A stretch of 64,000 nucleotides of DNA from Clostridia bacterium (GTDB lineage Bacteria > Bacillota > Clostridia > Oscillospirales > Acutalibacteraceae). Of this stretch, positions 62,894 through 64,000 are shown in pieces. The stretch covers positions 1 through 64,000 of the forward strand of contig JAFTXJ010000015.1 in NCBI GenBank assembly GCA_017461625.1. The letters run 5' to 3'. A program made the position numbers and the translations under genes. Positions within the stretch are counted from its first letter, which is position 1, and each line of letters begins with the position of its first letter. Under the pieces are notes generated by a model. It did not search any database. It saw only the letters and a list, made by a program, of their open reading frames with translations, and was not told the DNA's origin.

Positions 62894-63001
62894 AAGACAC
62901 CTTTTCATCGCATACGAGGAATCGAACCTCGCGCAACTCCTACCCCGAAAGTAGGCGCCTGCCTTAGGCCAAATGCGTGGCAATATTGCTGTAGGTGTCT
63001 T
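62894..63001 (-). ncRNA. Array RNA E, stem-closed unit enclosing a tRNA-like fold
   Basis: 108 nt, closed by AAGACACC (62994-63001) / GGTGTCTT (62894-62901), the same stem as unit D. ACAGCA at positions 10-15, then a GCAATATTGC palindrome, then the tRNA-like fold at 62,909-62,977. Confidence 0.66.
62909..62977 (-). tRNA. tRNA-like fold with TCG at the anticodon position, no CCA, inside RNA E
   Basis: 69 nt. Acceptor CGCAT/ATGCG with two mismatches next to it, short D-arm GCC/GGC, anticodon stem CCTAC/GTAGG with seven-base loop TTTCGGG, T-arm CGAGG/CCTCG with canonical loop TTCGATT. The anticodon position TCG would read Arg. Lack of CCA and enclosure in an outer stem argue against an ordinary tRNA. 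Confidence 0.62.
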
Positions 63002-63008
63002 TAATGTC

Positions 63009-63016
63009 AAGACGCG
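63009..63016 (-). other. 3' half of a closing stem (unit G)
   Basis: CGCGTCTT on the minus strand just past the tRNA-like 63,024-63,093, in the place where the other units have their 3' stem. No complementary AAGACGCG is present upstream, so this unit looks truncated or overwritten. Confidence 0.4.
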
Positions 63017-63023
63017 ATTTTTC

Positions 63024-63093
63024 TGCATACAAGGATTCGAACCTTGCAAACCGTCCGGCTATGAACCGGCTGTCTCCCAGTGAAACAAACGCA
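63024..63093 (-). tRNA. tRNA-like fold with CAT at the anticodon position, no CCA
   Basis: 70 nt. Acceptor TGCGT/ATGCA with mismatches near its base, D-arm GTTTC/GAGAC, anticodon stem CCGG/CCGG with loop TTCATAG, T-arm CAAGG/CCTTG with canonical TTCGAAT loop. The anticodon position CAT would be Met or lysidine-Ile. It starts directly after the stop codon of the 45-codon gene at 63,094. Confidence 0.62.
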
Positions 63094-63231
63094 TTACGTT
63101 GTGTAGGTTGTGGGGTTGTTATTGAGATTATGTATTGCGGTTTCAACCTCGTTTTCGGTCATATTTTCGGGCGGTCTTTGAACTCTGAACAATTCACCTG
63201 TCTTTATATTTCTAAAAAAAATCAGTTTCAT
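63094..63231 (-). CDS. Small protein (45 aa) preceding the RNA array
   Basis: Begins ATG 63231 in a four-base overlap with the stop of the upstream gene and ends at 63,094, one base before a tRNA-like fold. The sequence MKLIFFRNIKTGELFRVQRP and a helical second half (NMTENEVETAIHNLN) is not recognised. The overlap supports translation. Confidence 0.55.
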   Translation of the reverse strand: MKLIFFRNIKTGELFRVQRPPENMTENEVETAIHNLNNNPTTYTT

Positions 63232-63581
63232 TCTGCATCACCCACCATTTCTTTTACAAGGTTGTCAATAACTTCAAGTGATACAACAGACATGTCGTGT
63301 GCTTTGCTGAGTAACAAATATGCTTTCAACATCTCTGCAAACTCTTTACGTGCTTCAGATTGAGCATTTTGCAAAGTTACAGTTAACAAAATATTTGCAC
63401 CATCTAATTCAGTGTTTTCTTTCTGCAATCTCTCAATCTCTGCCTGTTGGCGGTTGACAACACAAAAGAGGTTTCTCAACAATTCAAGTCTGCAGTATTC
63501 ATATCTACGGAAATCGCAACCGTCACAATCACTGTTCAGGCATTTTTGCGTAGCTTCAATAATTTCTTTATTATCTTTCAT
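63228..63581 (-). CDS. Phage-like protein with Cys cluster and coiled coil (117 aa)
   Basis: The N-terminus has four closely spaced cysteines (CLNSDCDGCDFRRYEYC, residues about 14-30) that could bind zinc, followed by a coiled coil (about 43-90). Proteins of this shape are common in Firmicutes prophages and integrative elements. No function known. It lies three bases after the upstream gene. Confidence 0.75.
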   Translation of the reverse strand: MKDNKEIIEATQKCLNSDCDGCDFRRYEYCRLELLRNLFCVVNRQQAEIERLQKENTELDGANILLTVTLQNAQSEARKEFAEMLKAYLLLSKAHDMSVVSLEVIDNLVKEMVGDAE

Positions 63582-63584
63582 TCT

Positions 63585-63980
63585 TCAACTCTCCTTAACT
63601 GGATATGTATTATCAAGATTAAACTTCTCAATGAACAATTTGATTTTTTCTTCTGCATCCAATTCATCGAAAACCTTTTCTTCCAAATCTCTCTGTGCTT
63701 CCTGTAATGTTTTACCGTGAGCAAAGAAATTTTGAGCTTTGACTATATAACAAGGTTCAAGGCTGAAATCGGAGTTTAATATAAATCCTTTAGCAACATT
63801 ACCGTGAATGTTAGTGAAGATCGTACCGATTCCATCTACTTGATATACGGTTTGACCGTTTAGGTTTTTAATGCCATCGCCAGAGCCACCGCCAGAGCCA
63901 GAGCCACCGCCAGAGCCATAGCCATCGCCAGAGCCAGAGCCAATAGCTAAAAACCTTTCAATAGTAGTTAAATCGACCAT
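63585..63980 (-). CDS. Uncharacterised accessory protein with Gly/Ser/Asp-rich linker (131 aa)
   Basis: A short start (MVDLTTIERFLAIG) is followed by about 22 residues of G/S/D/Y repeats, then a small domain with QTVYQVDGIGTIFTNIHGNV and a helical end. I cannot assign a family firmly; similar proteins occur in clostridial mobile elements. AGAGAGG lies seven bases upstream of the ATG. First visible gene of the accessory operon. Confidence 0.72.
   Translation of the reverse strand: MVDLTTIERFLAIGSGSGDGYGSGGGSGSGGGSGDGIKNLNGQTVYQVDGIGTIFTNIHGNVAKGFILNSDFSLEPCYIVKAQNFFAHGKTLQEAQRDLEEKVFDELDAEEKIKLFIEKFNLDNTYPVKES
63873..63945 (-). repeat. Hexamer-type tandem repeat in the 131-aa gene
   Basis: Tandem GGCTCT, GGCGGT and GGCGAT units encode the G/S/D linker. 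Such runs change length by slippage. Confidence 0.75.
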
Positions 63981-64000
63981 ATTGCAACCTCTCTGATTGA

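Noticed and set aside
62840..63049. 69-codon minus-strand frame across the RNA array
   Set aside because: It runs through two tRNA-like folds and a closing stem; the base pattern is explained by RNA structure.
62467..63093. Ordinary tRNA-Ser, tRNA-Arg and tRNA-Met genes
   Set aside because: They lack CCA, have acceptor mismatches and, for the Ser type, no variable arm; I kept them as tRNA-like only.

Overview
The window looks like a chromosomal segment of an uncultured spore-forming gut Clostridium of the Oscillospirales/Ruminococcaceae type. The evidence is indirect. Gene neighbourhoods follow the low-GC Gram-positive order (rsmB-rlmN-PP2C-PASTA kinase-rsgA-thiN-spoVM; fmt-def-priA-rpoZ-gmk-remA-yicC; hrcA-grpE-dnaK-dnaJ with a perfect CIRCE box). 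Sporulation genes are present (spoVM, ytfJ, dacF-type carboxypeptidase), promoters are strong sigma-A boxes, and the intergenic repeats resemble those common in gut Clostridia. No species can be named from the sequence alone.

Layout. 1-1,970: right end of a mobile element carrying a large serine recombinase, next to a tRNA-Leu(GAG). 2,105-6,150: polyamine importer operon potABCD. 6,200-6,770: intergenic repeats, including a MITE-like element nested in a second repeat. 6,770-30,020: a long, almost entirely minus-strand housekeeping region with overlapping operons (signalling, translation, rRNA modification, replication restart, nucleotide metabolism, chromosome condensation, sporulation, one two-component system). 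30,020-34,600: lipoprotein, TrmO-like protein, acetyltransferases, a decayed REP-associated transposase, an iron-sulfur flavoprotein. 34,600-46,840: secreted enzymes (GH99/71-like, ceramidase-like), an ABC exporter of the MacB/FtsX type, and a secreted cysteine-peptidase/lectin/InlB-repeat protein divergent from a small XRE regulator with three matching operators. 47,350-52,100: HrcA-controlled chaperone operon. 52,150-58,800: small metabolic genes, an orphan LytTR regulator and further secreted proteins. 59,050-64,000: accessory region described next.

The most unusual part is 59,353-63,231. An RtcB RNA ligase and a DUF2828/Ro60-like von Willebrand-domain protein lie directly downstream, on the same strand, of a compact tandem array of small RNA-like units (62,356-63,093). 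Six units are closed by covarying terminal stems that begin AAG and end CTT; five of them carry the hexamer ACAGCA at exactly the same place (bases 10-15). Some units contain tRNA-like folds without encoded CCA, and two further tRNA-like folds are interspersed or adjacent. This resembles the known Rsr (Ro60)-Y RNA-RtcB RNA-repair operons but with a different protein family and a multi-unit RNA array. I regard it as the candidate undescribed system in this window; its function is inferred, not shown.

Working together: potABCD imports polyamines; the PASTA kinase/phosphatase pair, the two-component system and the LytTR regulator are the visible signalling modules; the secreted enzymes suggest use of host or dietary glycans and lipids; the chaperone operon is repressed by HrcA. 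Many genes start with TTG or GTG, and I corrected several start sites using Shine-Dalgarno spacing.
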